Part shown: piece after piece, positions 50,476 to 59,001 of the stretch
Layout: every line of letters starts with the position of its first letter
How positions within the stretch are numbered: position 1 is the stretch's first letter
NCBI RefSeq assembly: GCF_000414115.1
Contig: NZ_AOPZ01000412.1
Coordinates: forward strand, 39,070 to 103,069
Direction of reading: 5' to 3'
Origin: Streptomyces aurantiacus JA 4570
GTDB taxonomy: Bacteria; Actinomycetota; Actinomycetes; Streptomycetales; Streptomycetaceae
Length of the DNA stretch: 64,000 nucleotides
The notes under the pieces: model-generated
Told to the model about the DNA's origin: nothing
The model's input: only the letters and a program-made list of their open reading frames with translations
Databases searched by the model: none
Translations under genes and position numbers: made by a program

Positions 50476-52188
50476 GTGGCGGAACGGAGCACGGCTGCCG
50501 TCGACGTGGCAGACAACAGCGGCGACAAGCCGCTGACCGCGCAGGCGGAGCAGTCCACGGCCGACGGGGTGGCCCAGACCCGGGAGCGGGACACGGCGGA
50601 CGACGGCACAGCCAAGACGAATGAACCCACCAGTCCGCCCGGGGCGACGACGCCCCCGGAACTGCACAGCGGCCACAAACTCGCCAGACGCTATCGTCTC
50701 GAGGAGTGCGTCACCCGTCTGGACGGTTTCAGCAGCTGGCGTGCCGTGGACGAGAAACTCCGCCGGGCCGTGGGTGTGCACCTGCTCCCGGCCGACCATC
50801 CCCGCGCCCGCTCGGTGCTCGCCGCGGCCCGCTCCGCGGCGCTGCTCGGCGACCCCCGGTTCGTCCAGGTCCTGGACGCGGTCGAGGAGAACGACCTCGT
50901 CTACGTCGTGCACGAGTGGCTGCCGGACGCCACGGAACTGACCGCGCTGCTCGCGGCGGGACCGCTCGAGGCCCACGACGCCTACCAGCTCGTCGGCCAG
51001 GTCGGCCAGGCCATGGCCGCCGCCCACCGCGAGGGCCTCGCGCATCTGCGGCTCACCCCGAGCGCCGTCCTGCGCACGTCGTCGGGCCAGTACCGCATCC
51101 GCGGCCTCGCGGTGAACGCCGCGCTGCGCGGCATCAGCTCCGAGACCCCCCAGCGCGCCGACACCGAGGCGATCGGCGCCCTCCTGTACGCCTCGCTGAC
51201 CCAGCGCTGGCCGTACGACAACGACGCCTACGGCCTGTCCGGCCTGCCCAAGGGCGTCGGTCTGCTCCCGCCGGACCAGGTCCGTGCCGGGGTGCACCGC
51301 GGCCTGTCCGAGCTCGCCATGCGCGCACTCGTCAACGACGGCGCGACGGCGTCCCGCCAGGAACCCGCGTGCACCACGCCGGACGACCTGGTGAAGGCGA
51401 TCGCCGAGCTGCCCCGCATCCGTCCCCCGGAGCCCGCCTTCACGGCGCCGCCGGAGTACCAGCGCACGACCTACCAGCAGGGCAACTACGGCCGCGGCTC
51501 GCAGCCCCCCGGGGCCACGCAGCCCGTTCCGACACCGCCGCCCCCGCTGCAGAGCCGCACCGGCAGGGCCCTCAAGTGGGCCGTCTCCGCGCTGCTCATC
51601 GCCGCGCTCGGCCTGGGCAGCTGGCAGCTCGCGGACGCCCTGATGGACCAGAACAAGAACGGTGACTCCGGTACGTCGAAGACGACGGACGGCGACGACA
51701 AGAACCAGCCGAAGCCGCCGAAGCCGATCGCCGTCCAGGACGCCCAGGAGTCTCTGCTCGGCGGCAAGGCCCAGGACCCGGAGAACGTCCCGAAGACGTA
51801 CGACGGCGACACCTCTACGCTCTGGCGTACCAAGTCGTACGTGGACGGCCCTCGGCTGGCCCCGTACCGCTCAGGCGTCGGCATCGTCTACAACCTCGGC
51901 TCCGCGAAGAACGTCTCGGCTGCGTCGATCGCCCTCAGGTACCCGGGCGCCGACACGAAGGCGGCGCTGTACGCGGCCGACTCGATGTCGCCGTCCGGGC
52001 CGGTCAGCTCAATGAAGAAGATCGGTGACGCCACGACCACCGGCGTCAACCTGAAGATCAAGTCCGACAAGCCGGTCAAGACGCAGTACGTGCTTCTCTG
52101 GATGACGCACGTACCGAAGTCCGGCACGGACGGTTACTACAGCCAGGGTTTCAAGCAGGGCATCACGGACGTGAAGTTCAAGGGCTGA
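50476..52188 (+). CDS. membrane pseudokinase (MurJ-associated)
   Basis: A 570-residue protein. Residues about 65-315 resemble a Ser/Thr protein kinase, but the key residues are gone: no Lys in the ATP-binding strand (AVGVHLLP), HLRLTPSAVL replaces the HRDxxPxN loop, and RIRGLAV replaces DFG. One membrane helix lies at about 365-388 and an extracytoplasmic beta-rich domain (discoidin-like by pattern) follows. In mycobacteria the equivalent pseudokinase is the C-terminal part of MviN and binds the FHA protein FhaA. GTG 50476 has GGGAGG upstream. A scaffolding role beside MurJ is the best reading. Confidence 0.86.
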   Translation: MAERSTAAVDVADNSGDKPLTAQAEQSTADGVAQTRERDTADDGTAKTNEPTSPPGATTPPELHSGHKLARRYRLEECVTRLDGFSSWRAVDEKLRRAVGVHLLPADHPRARSVLAAARSAALLGDPRFVQVLDAVEENDLVYVVHEWLPDATELTALLAAGPLEAHDAYQLVGQVGQAMAAAHREGLAHLRLTPSAVLRTSSGQYRIRGLAVNAALRGISSETPQRADTEAIGALLYASLTQRWPYDNDAYGLSGLPKGVGLLPPDQVRAGVHRGLSELAMRALVNDGATASRQEPACTTPDDLVKAIAELPRIRPPEPAFTAPPEYQRTTYQQGNYGRGSQPPGATQPVPTPPPPLQSRTGRALKWAVSALLIAALGLGSWQLADALMDQNKNGDSGTSKTTDGDDKNQPKPPKPIAVQDAQESLLGGKAQDPENVPKTYDGDTSTLWRTKSYVDGPRLAPYRSGVGIVYNLGSAKNVSAASIALRYPGADTKAALYAADSMSPSGPVSSMKKIGDATTTGVNLKIKSDKPVKTQYVLLWMTHVPKSGTDGYYSQGFKQGITDVKFKG

Positions 52189-52230
52189 CCGGTCCGGCGG
52201 ACGCCAGGGGCGAGGGGAGGGGGTTCCACG

Positions 52231-52995
52231 GTGGACGGCACCGAGCTCGGAGAGCTGAGCGACCACGACCTTCTGACCCGCCATGTCGACGGCGACAAGG
52301 ACGCCTTCGGTGAGATCGTCCGCCGTCACCGCGACCGGCTGTGGGCGGTGGCCCTGCGCACGCTGGGAGACCGCGAGGAGGCGGCGGACGCCGTCCAGGA
52401 CGCCCTGGTGTCCGCCTACCGCGCCGCGCACACCTTCCGCGGCCAGTCCGCCGTGACGACCTGGCTGCACCGCATCACCGTGAACGCCTGTCTCGACCGA
52501 GCGCGCAAGGTGGCGTCCCGGAAGACCTCCCCCGTCGACGACACGGAACGCCTGGAACAGCTCCTCGAACCGCACGAGTCGGCTGCGGCGCCCGTCGAAC
52601 GCGGGGATCTGCACCGGGAGCTCCTGGAGGCGCTCGGCACCCTTCCGGCCGACCAGCGGGCCTGCCTCGTCCTGGTGGACATGCAGGGCTATCCCGTGGC
52701 CGAGGCAGCCCGGGTGCTCGACATCCCGACCGGCACCGTGAAGAGCCGCTGCGCACGCGGCAGAGCCAGGCTCCTGCCCCTCCTCACGCATCTGCGGACG
52801 GAGGCGCCGCCTCGACGCGAGGGCGGCGGTGGCAGCGGGAGTGGCCGGGACGACACCAGAAACTCTGCTCCGGGACGGAACCGGACGCAGGGGACAACCG
52901 TCCCACCGGCAGCGGAACCTCAGGACGCGGGGCCTCCTGCGGATGCGGGACCCAGCGACTCAGCGGCAGTGAAGGGCGGAGGTGGGCGAGCGTGA
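52231..52995 (+). CDS. sigM: ECF RNA polymerase sigma factor SigM
   Basis: A 254-residue ECF sigma factor. Region 2 is at about 20-90 (AFGEIVRRHRDRLWAVALRTL; DAVQDALVSAYRAAHTF) and region 4 at about 125-185 (LPADQRACLVLVDMQGYPV; IPTGTVKSRCARGRARL). A disordered Gly/Pro/Asp tail of about 60 residues follows. The name follows synteny with mycobacterial sigM, beside murJ, trxB and trxA. It overlaps the anti-sigma gene by four bases. GTG 52231 has GGGAGGGGG just upstream. Confidence 0.92.
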   Translation: MDGTELGELSDHDLLTRHVDGDKDAFGEIVRRHRDRLWAVALRTLGDREEAADAVQDALVSAYRAAHTFRGQSAVTTWLHRITVNACLDRARKVASRKTSPVDDTERLEQLLEPHESAAAPVERGDLHRELLEALGTLPADQRACLVLVDMQGYPVAEAARVLDIPTGTVKSRCARGRARLLPLLTHLRTEAPPRREGGGGSGSGRDDTRNSAPGRNRTQGTTVPPAAEPQDAGPPADAGPSDSAAVKGGGGRA

Positions 52996-54080
52996 CCACG
53001 ACGACAGACTCGGCTGGGCACCCGGACGTCTCCGAGATCTCCGACCTCACCGAGGGCCTGCTCTCCCCGTCCCGCACGCTCGATGTGCGCCGGCACCTGG
53101 ACGACTGCCCTCTCTGTACCGACGTCTACGAATCCCTCGAAGAGATCCGCGGCATGCTCGGCACACTGCCGGGGCCGCCGAGGATGCCCACCGATGTCGC
53201 GGAGCGCATCGACGCGGCCCTCGCGGCGGAGGCGCTGCTGGACGCGACGGCTGTCGTCGCCGCGGCCGCGGCAGAGCCCACAGCCGCCGCCACAGCTCCT
53301 GCCACAGACGGATCCGCAGAGGGGTTCACAGACGGATCGGCAGACGACGACGCTGCCGCTGCTGCCTCCCGCCGTGAAACCGTCGTGGAGCCTGCCGCGC
53401 ATGTTTCACGTGAAACATCGACCGCGACCTCGGCCACGCCGACCGCTGCGGCCTCCGCTTCGGGAGCCTCATCAGCAGGAGCCACGCACAACTCCGACGC
53501 CCGCGGCCCCGCCGGGCACCCGCGCGCGGCCACCGGCCCGGGCCGCAGCAGCCGTCTGCGCAACCGCCGTCGTACGGCCGTACTCGGCGCCGTCTTCACC
53601 GCGGCCGCCCTCGGCCTGGGCACGTTGCTCATCCAGCCCTGGAGCAGTGACTCGAAGGAGTCCTCCAACTCGGCGTCGACGGGGAACGACAGCACGTTCG
53701 CGAAGGGCAAGCTCGGAGGCCAAGTCTCCGACCTCCTCGCCGGGGAGCAGGCGGCAGCCGGCACGGACGGCGGGTCCTCGAAGCCGTCCTACGACGTGCG
53801 GTCCAGCCCGGGGGAGGGACCCTCAAAGGGCTCCAAGATGCGCGGCGAGAGCTACACCGAGGTACCGGCCTGCGTCGAGAAGGGCCTCGGCGGCCGTACG
53901 CCGCTGGCTGCCGACAAGGGCACGTACGAGGGGAAGATCGCTTACCTGGTGGTCGTGCCGCACGACTCCGACAGTGCGAAGGTCTCCGCGTATGTCGTCG
54001 ACGGCACCTGCGTGGACGCCTCCGCGGCGCCCGACGCCACCGGCAAGGTGCTGCTCACAGAGTCCTACGCCCGGCCGTGA
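52992..54080 (+). CDS. anti-sigma factor for SigM
   Basis: A 362-residue membrane protein. The zinc-associated anti-sigma motif H-x3-C-x2-C is present (His35, Cys39, Cys42: RHLDDCPLC), which points to redox or metal control of the sigma factor. A long Ala/Thr/Ser-rich linker (about 75-190) precedes one membrane helix (about 193-214) and an extracytoplasmic domain. The start overlaps the sigM stop by four bases, so expression is coupled. A parS site lies in the linker, where it encodes HVSRETS. It should sequester SigM at the membrane. Confidence 0.87.
   Translation: MTTTTDSAGHPDVSEISDLTEGLLSPSRTLDVRRHLDDCPLCTDVYESLEEIRGMLGTLPGPPRMPTDVAERIDAALAAEALLDATAVVAAAAAEPTAAATAPATDGSAEGFTDGSADDDAAAAASRRETVVEPAAHVSRETSTATSATPTAAASASGASSAGATHNSDARGPAGHPRAATGPGRSSRLRNRRRTAVLGAVFTAAALGLGTLLIQPWSSDSKESSNSASTGNDSTFAKGKLGGQVSDLLAGEQAAAGTDGGSSKPSYDVRSSPGEGPSKGSKMRGESYTEVPACVEKGLGGRTPLAADKGTYEGKIAYLVVVPHDSDSAKVSAYVVDGTCVDASAAPDATGKVLLTESYARP
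53403..53416. other. parS site inside the anti-sigma gene
   Basis: Perfect GTTTCACGTGAAAC within coding sequence, read as VSRET in a disordered linker. Confidence 0.94.
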
Positions 54081-54246
54081 GGTTCTGGGGCCGTCGCTGA
54101 TCTCCCGCACCTGGGCACGTGCCGCTTCCGTGTGCTCGGACACGTTGGGAATGCTCGCCCCGTAGGATCCGTTGGGTGGGGTGAGAGTCCTGAGACAGGC
54201 ACTCACCGGCAGTACGCAGCAGTCCCCAGAGACGAGGAATCAAGCC

Positions 54247-55212
54247 GTGACCGACGTCCGTAACGTGATCATCATCGGCTCCGGGCCCGCCGGCTACACG
54301 GCGGCGCTCTACACCGCGCGCGCCTCGCTGAAGCCCTTGGTGTTCGAGGGCGCCGTCACCGCGGGCGGCGCGCTGATGAACACCACCGATGTGGAGAACT
54401 TCCCGGGCTTCCGGGACGGCATCATGGGCCCCGACCTCATGGACAACATGCGCGCTCAGGCCGAGCGTTTCGGCGCCGAGCTCGTCCCCGACGACGTGGT
54501 CTCCGTGGACCTCACCGGGGAGATCAAGACGGTCACGGACACGGCGGGAACGGTGCACCGCGCGAAGACGGTCATCGTCACGACGGGCTCGCAGCACCGC
54601 AAGCTGGGCCTGCCGCGGGAGGACGCCCTCTCCGGACGCGGCGTCTCCTGGTGCGCCACGTGCGACGGGTTCTTCTTCAAGGACCAGGACATCGCGGTGA
54701 TCGGCGGCGGTGACACGGCGATGGAGGAGGCCACCTTCCTCTCCCGGTTCGCCAAGTCCGTGACCGTGGTCCACCGCCGCGACAGCCTGCGCGCCTCGAA
54801 GGCCATGCAGGAGCGCGCCTTCGCCGACCCGAAGATCAAGTTCATCTGGGACAGTGAGGTCGCCGAGATCCAGGGCGACCAGAAGCTCTCCGGACTCACC
54901 CTGCGCAACATCAAGACGGGTGAGACCTCGGAGCTGCCGGTGACCGGTCTGTTCATCGCGATCGGCCACGACCCGCGCACCGAGCTCTTCAAGGGCCAGT
55001 TGGTGCTGGACGACGAGGGTTACCTGAAGGTCGACGCGCCGTCGACCCGCACGAACGTGCCGGGCGTCTTCGCCGCCGGTGACGTCGTCGACCACACGTA
55101 CCGCCAGGCGATCACGGCGGCCGGCACGGGCTGCTCCGCCGCTCTCGACGCCGAGCGTTTCCTCGCTGCCGCCGTGGACACCGAGACCGCTGCCGCTGCT
55201 GCCACCGTCTGA
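54247..55212 (+). CDS. trxB: thioredoxin reductase
   Basis: A 321-residue flavoprotein that passes electrons from NADPH to thioredoxin. The FAD site is GSGPAGYTAALY near the start, the redox pair is Cys136 and Cys139 in CATC, the NADPH site is VIGGGDTAMEEA, and FAAGDVVDHTYRQ closes the FAD domain. Length is normal with a short Ala-rich tail. GTG 54247 has GAGGAA upstream. The gene is followed 48 bp later by trxA and preceded by the SigM/anti-sigma pair; thiol stress control of all four is plausible. Confidence 0.97.
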   Translation: MTDVRNVIIIGSGPAGYTAALYTARASLKPLVFEGAVTAGGALMNTTDVENFPGFRDGIMGPDLMDNMRAQAERFGAELVPDDVVSVDLTGEIKTVTDTAGTVHRAKTVIVTTGSQHRKLGLPREDALSGRGVSWCATCDGFFFKDQDIAVIGGGDTAMEEATFLSRFAKSVTVVHRRDSLRASKAMQERAFADPKIKFIWDSEVAEIQGDQKLSGLTLRNIKTGETSELPVTGLFIAIGHDPRTELFKGQLVLDDEGYLKVDAPSTRTNVPGVFAAGDVVDHTYRQAITAAGTGCSAALDAERFLAAAVDTETAAAAATV

Positions 55213-55260
55213 CCCACTGCCCCCACCAGCCTCACCGCACCACCAAGATAGGAGCCCACC

Positions 55261-55593
55261 GTGGCCGGAACCGTGAAGCACGTTACTGACGACTCCTTCG
55301 AGCAGGACGTGCTCAAGAGCGACAAGCCCGTACTGGTCGACTTCTGGGCCGAATGGTGCGGCCCGTGCCGCCAGATCGCGCCGTCCCTCGAGGCCATCGC
55401 CGCCGAGCACGGCGACAAGATCGAGATCGTCAAGCTCAACATCGACCAGAACCCCGCCACCGCCGCCAAGTACGGCGTCATGTCGATCCCGACGCTGAAC
55501 GTCTACCAGAACGGCGAGGTCACCAAGACCATCGTCGGTGCCAAGCCGAAGGCCGCCCTCGAGCGCGACCTGGAGGACTTCATCTCCGAGTAG
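55261..55593 (+). CDS. trxA: thioredoxin
   Basis: A 110-residue thioredoxin with the active-site WCGPC (Cys33 and Cys36), VDFWAEWCGPCRQIAPSL and the cis-Pro segment GVMSIPTLNVYQNGE. It reduces protein disulfides using TrxB. GTG 55261 is preceded by GATAGGAG. It is the second gene of the trxBA operon, ending before a parS site and a hairpin. Confidence 0.97.
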   Translation: MAGTVKHVTDDSFEQDVLKSDKPVLVDFWAEWCGPCRQIAPSLEAIAAEHGDKIEIVKLNIDQNPATAAKYGVMSIPTLNVYQNGEVTKTIVGAKPKAALERDLEDFISE

Positions 55594-55623
55594 TCCCCGC
55601 GCGCCGCTACGGCGGCGAGCGAT

Positions 55624-55637
55624 GTTTCACGTGAAAC
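55624..55637. other. parS site
   Basis: Perfect GTTTCACGTGAAAC, 30 bp after the trxA stop and two bases before the hairpin at 55639. Confidence 0.94.
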
Positions 55638-55638
55638 A

Positions 55639-55674
55639 CGAATGGGCCAACCCTCGCGGGGGTTGGCCCATTCG
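55639..55674. terminator. bidirectional terminator after trxA
   Basis: 15-bp perfect arms (55639-55653 CGAATGGGCCAACCC and 55660-55674) with a six-base loop, between convergent trxA and the GNAT gene. Confidence 0.92.
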
Positions 55675-55689
55675 GCGTTTCGGCAGCTC

Positions 55690-56307
55690 TTACAGCGGCC
55701 GCAGCGCCGGTTCCTTCTGGACCGCCCCCAGGAGCCGGTCGAGGGCGAGCTCGACGTCTTCCTTCCAGGAGAGGGTCGTCCGCAGCTCCAGTCGCAGCCG
55801 GGGATAGGCGGGGTGCGGGCGGACCGTCTTGAAGCCCACCGCCAGCAGATGGTCGGCCGGCAGAACACAGGCGGGCTTCTCCCAGCGGGCGTCGCCGAAC
55901 GCCTCGATGGCCTTGAACCCTCGCCGCAGCAGATCCTTCGCGACGGTCTGCACGATGACACGGCCCAGACCCTGCCCCTGATAGCCCGGCATGATCCAGG
56001 CCGTCATGAGCTGCACGGCGTCCGGCGAGACGGGGCTCGTGGGGAAGGCGGTGGAGCGCGGCACATACGCAGGCGGCGCGTAGAGCACGAAGCCCACTGG
56101 CACATCGTCCACATAGACCACGCGTCCGCAGGACCCCCACTCCAGCAGGACCGCGGAGATCCACGCCTCCTTCTCCAGCTCCGGGGTGCCTGCCTTTACC
56201 GCGGCTTGGCCGCTGACCGGGTCCAGCTCCCAGAAGACACACGTGCGGCAACGCTTGGGAAGGTCCGGAAGGTTGTCCAGCGTGAGCGGTACGAGCCGTC
56301 GCCCCAT
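55690..56307 (-). CDS. GNAT acetyltransferase near parB
   Basis: A 205-residue GNAT-family protein found next to parB in Streptomyces. The acetyl-CoA loop is IMPGYQGQGLGRVIVQT (about 101-117). The N-terminus carries a Cys pair (KRCRTCVFWELDP). The acceptor is unknown; the position suggests, but does not show, a link with chromosome biology. ATG 56307 has GTGAGGAAC upstream. The start lies within the frame of a possible small membrane protein gene. Confidence 0.87.
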   Translation of the reverse strand: MGRRLVPLTLDNLPDLPKRCRTCVFWELDPVSGQAAVKAGTPELEKEAWISAVLLEWGSCGRVVYVDDVPVGFVLYAPPAYVPRSTAFPTSPVSPDAVQLMTAWIMPGYQGQGLGRVIVQTVAKDLLRRGFKAIEAFGDARWEKPACVLPADHLLAVGFKTVRPHPAYPRLRLELRTTLSWKEDVELALDRLLGAVQKEPALRPL

Positions 56308-56453
56308 GAAGGCGGTTCCTCACTTCCTTCGTCCGCGACGCCACGAGCGGCTGTCAGCGCGCTCCGTTCCCTGAGCAGGCTGCCGACGAACCCGCCGACC
56401 GCGCCGAGGCCGAGCCCGGCGGTCACCAGTCCTGTGCGGCTCACCGATCGCAT
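56196..56453 (-). CDS. possible small membrane protein overlapping the GNAT gene
   Basis: ATG 56453 is preceded by a very good ribosome site (GGGGAGGCGGGGGCC), and the first 30 residues look real: RSVSRTGLVTAGLGLGAVGG, then FVGSLLRER, one membrane helix. The frame then runs 112 bp into the GNAT gene in another frame and becomes low quality. The true 3' end may be shifted, or the overlap may be genuine. No family recognised. Confidence 0.42.
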   Translation of the reverse strand: MRSVSRTGLVTAGLGLGAVGGFVGSLLRERSALTAARGVADEGSEEPPSWGDGSYRSRWTTFRTFPSVAARVSSGSWTRSAAKPR

Positions 56454-56550
56454 GGCCCCCGCCTCCCCTAAGAGGTGCTGTCAGGTGGATGCGCCATACC
56501 TGATCGCATCGTATCCACGATGGGATTGCCTCGATACCGTAAGAAAGGAA

Positions 56551-56593
56551 AGAGCAGGCCGTGTTCCGGCACACACCGGACACGACCTGCTCT
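56551..56593 (-). terminator. terminator of parAB
   Basis: On the minus strand AGAGCAGG...CGTGTCCGG pairs across a CACACA-type loop with the other arm (one bulge), followed by the tract TTCCTTTCTT (56541-56550). It lies 62 bp past the parB stop. The rest of the parB-GNAT gap (to 56654) holds nothing more that I recognise. Confidence 0.8.
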
Positions 56594-56654
56594 CACGGAC
56601 GCTCACGGGACTCGGTCCGCGGATCGCGGGGACTGCCCGGGCAACGCGGGGGAC

Positions 56655-57773
56655 TCAGTCCCGCTCGTCCTCCGTGCTGCCCTCGGCCTCAGCCTCTGCT
56701 TCGGCGAGCCCGTTCCTGAGGACCGGGCCCTCCTCCGGGGCGAGCGTGGCGAGGATGCGCTCCAGGTCCTCCAGCGAGGCGAAGTCGACGACGATCTTGC
56801 CCTTCTTCTGGCCCAGGTCGACCCGTACCCGCGTCTCGAACCGGTCGGAGAGGCGCGTAGCGAGACCGGTCAGCGCCGGGGAAACGATCGTGCCGGCCCG
56901 CGGGCCCTTCGCCTTCGGCTTGCTCTGCGGACGCGACCCCATGAGGGTCACGATCTCCTCCACGGCACGCACCGAGAGGCCCTCGGCCACGATGCGGTGG
57001 GCGAGCCGGTCCTGCTCCTCCGCGTCCTCCACGGACAGCAGCGCACGGGCGTGGCCCGCGGAGAGGACACCGGCGGCGACCCTCCGCTGCACCGTCGCCG
57101 AAAGCTTCAGCAGCCGCAGCGTGTTGGAGACCTGCGGACGCGAGCGCCCGATGCGGTCTGCCAACTGGTCGTGCGTGCAGTTGAAGTCCTTGAGCAGCTG
57201 GTCGTATGCCGCGGCTTCTTCGAGCGGGTTCAGCTGGGCGCGGTGCAGGTTCTCCAGGAGCGCGTCCAGGAGGAGCTTGTCGTCCTCCGTGGCGCGCACG
57301 ATGGCCGGGATGCGCTCCAGGCCCGCCTCACGGCAGGCGCGCCAGCGCCGCTCGCCCATGATGAGCTCGTAGCGCGCGGGCCCCAACTGCCGTACGACGA
57401 CGGGCTGGAGGAGGCCGACCTCCTTGATAGAGGTCACCAACTCCGCGAGGGCGTCCTCGTCGAACACCTCACGCGGCTGGCGCGGGTTGGGCGTGATGGA
57501 GTCGAGGGGAAGCTCCGCGAAGTGCGCGCCGGCCGGGCTCGTCGGCTCCTGCACCGCGACGCCGTTCACCGGCTCCTCCGTTTCATGTGAAACGGGGTTC
57601 TGCGGGAGGGACGCCACCTTCGCGGCCGCCACACCCCGCTCGGCGGTGAGCAACGGCACGGACGAGGGCGAGGTGGAGGCTCCGCCCGCGGCCTGGGCAG
57701 CCGACTTCTCTGTAGGAGCCGCAGGGATCAGAGCGCCGAGCCCACGGCCCAGCCCTCTCCGTCGGTCGCTCAC
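56655..57773 (-). CDS. parB: chromosome-partitioning protein ParB
   Basis: A 372-residue CTP-dependent DNA clamp that loads at parS sites and spreads along DNA. The start is the classical RRRGLGRGLGALIP motif, the CTPase/spreading motif is GERRWRA (140-146), the helix-turn-helix lies at about 190-225 (THDQLADRIGRSRPQVSNTL) and a C-terminal dimer domain follows. GTG 57773 overlaps the parA stop by four bases. The gene itself contains a parS-like sequence (VSHET). Confidence 0.97.
   Translation of the reverse strand: MSDRRRGLGRGLGALIPAAPTEKSAAQAAGGASTSPSSVPLLTAERGVAAAKVASLPQNPVSHETEEPVNGVAVQEPTSPAGAHFAELPLDSITPNPRQPREVFDEDALAELVTSIKEVGLLQPVVVRQLGPARYELIMGERRWRACREAGLERIPAIVRATEDDKLLLDALLENLHRAQLNPLEEAAAYDQLLKDFNCTHDQLADRIGRSRPQVSNTLRLLKLSATVQRRVAAGVLSAGHARALLSVEDAEEQDRLAHRIVAEGLSVRAVEEIVTLMGSRPQSKPKAKGPRAGTIVSPALTGLATRLSDRFETRVRVDLGQKKGKIVVDFASLEDLERILATLAPEEGPVLRNGLAEAEAEAEGSTEDERD
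57580..57593. other. parS-like site in parB, one mismatch
   Basis: GTTTCATGTGAAAC differs from parS in one central base; the coding strand reads VSHET. Confidence 0.6.
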
Positions 57774-58846
57774 TGGATCCCCTCCGTCAGGTTCTGCTGT
57801 TCGTTCTGGTTGCCCGCGTGGGCGTGCTGCACGTCGTAGTGCACGCCGACTCCGCGGAGCGCGATCTCCCGTGCCGCCTCGAAGTACGACAGGGCACCGC
57901 TGGAGCCCGGATCATAGGTCAGCACGGTCTGGCCGTAGCTCGGCGCCTCAGAGATGCGCACCGAGCGCGGGATGCTCGTGCGCAGCACCTCGTCGCCGAA
58001 GTGGTTGCGCACCTCGTCCGCCACCTGTGATGCCAGCCGGGTCCGGCCGTCGTACATGGTGAGCAGGATGGTCGACACGCGCAGGAGCGGGTTGAGGTGC
58101 CCCCGGACCAGGTCGACGTTGCGCAGAAGCTGGCCGAGGCCCTCCAGCGCGTAGTACTCGCACTGGATCGGGATCAGCACCTCCGCACCGGCCACCAGGG
58201 CATTGACCGTCAGCAGCCCCAGCGACGGCGGGCAGTCGATGAGGATGTAGTCCAAGGGCTGGTCATACGCCTGGATCGCCCGCTGCAGTCGGCTCTCCCG
58301 TGCCACCAGCGACACCAGCTCGATCTCCGCGCCGGCGAGGTCGATGGTCGCCGGGGCACAGAAGAGTCCCTCGACGTCCGGCACCGGCTGGACGACCTCG
58401 GAGAGAGGCTTGCTCTCGACCAACACGTCGTAGATGGACGGGACTTCGGCGTGATGGTCGATACCGAGGGCCGTGGAGGCGTTGCCCTGCGGATCGAGGT
58501 CGACCACCAGGACACGCGCGCCGTGCAGGGCGAGCGAGGCGGCAAGGTTGACGGTTGTCGTCGTCTTGCCCACTCCGCCCTTCTGGTTGGCGACCACCAT
58601 GACTCGGGTCTGCTCCGGTCGCGGCAGCCCTTCGCCGGCACGGCCAAGGGCTTCCACCGCCAACTGGGCGGCGCGACCGATGGGGGTGTCGTCCATCGGG
58701 CTCGGTGTTTCACGTGAAACATCCTCCCCCGCCGACTCGGTACGGGGACCGGGGACCGGATCGGTCATCGGTCCCGCGATGTTGGCGTCGGACCGCAAGG
58801 ATTCACTCTCCTCGACTTCAGGCTCGCAATGAACAGAGCCTCCCAT
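57770..58846 (-). CDS. parA: chromosome-partitioning ATPase ParA
   Basis: A 358-residue ParA/MinD-type ATPase that helps space ParB-oriC complexes in aerial hyphae. The deviant Walker A KGGVGKTTTT lies at 89-98, with VVDLDPQGNASTALG and DCPPSLGLLTVNAL as further motifs. The first 80 residues are a disordered, acidic extension that includes a parS-encoded VSRET. The frame is open to GTG 59017 inside a parS site; ATG 58846 is chosen by length and by resemblance to Streptomyces ParA, without strong ribosome-site support. Confidence 0.95.
   Translation of the reverse strand: MGGSVHCEPEVEESESLRSDANIAGPMTDPVPGPRTESAGEDVSRETPSPMDDTPIGRAAQLAVEALGRAGEGLPRPEQTRVMVVANQKGGVGKTTTTVNLAASLALHGARVLVVDLDPQGNASTALGIDHHAEVPSIYDVLVESKPLSEVVQPVPDVEGLFCAPATIDLAGAEIELVSLVARESRLQRAIQAYDQPLDYILIDCPPSLGLLTVNALVAGAEVLIPIQCEYYALEGLGQLLRNVDLVRGHLNPLLRVSTILLTMYDGRTRLASQVADEVRNHFGDEVLRTSIPRSVRISEAPSYGQTVLTYDPGSSGALSYFEAAREIALRGVGVHYDVQHAHAGNQNEQQNLTEGIQ
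58707..58720. other. parS site inside parA
   Basis: Perfect GTTTCACGTGAAAC, read as VSRET in the disordered N-terminal region of ParA. Confidence 0.94.
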
Positions 58847-59001
58847 GCTTTCGGGGTCGTGAACCAGCGAGGCCCGGTCTTCTGTGGACGAATCCCCCTC
58901 TGTGGACAACTCCGTGCCCTTGTCGAGGGAGCCGAGTGGCCGACGTTCGCGAGGTTCCGCAGCGCGGCCGCGACTGATGATGCCATGCAGCAGTGAGCGA
59001 C

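Noticed and set aside
45133..50678. Very long minus-strand frames (793 and 1150 codons) opposite the DUF6049 and murJ genes
   Set aside because: Composition is typical of antisense shadows in GC-rich DNA, and both are opposite genes with clear families.
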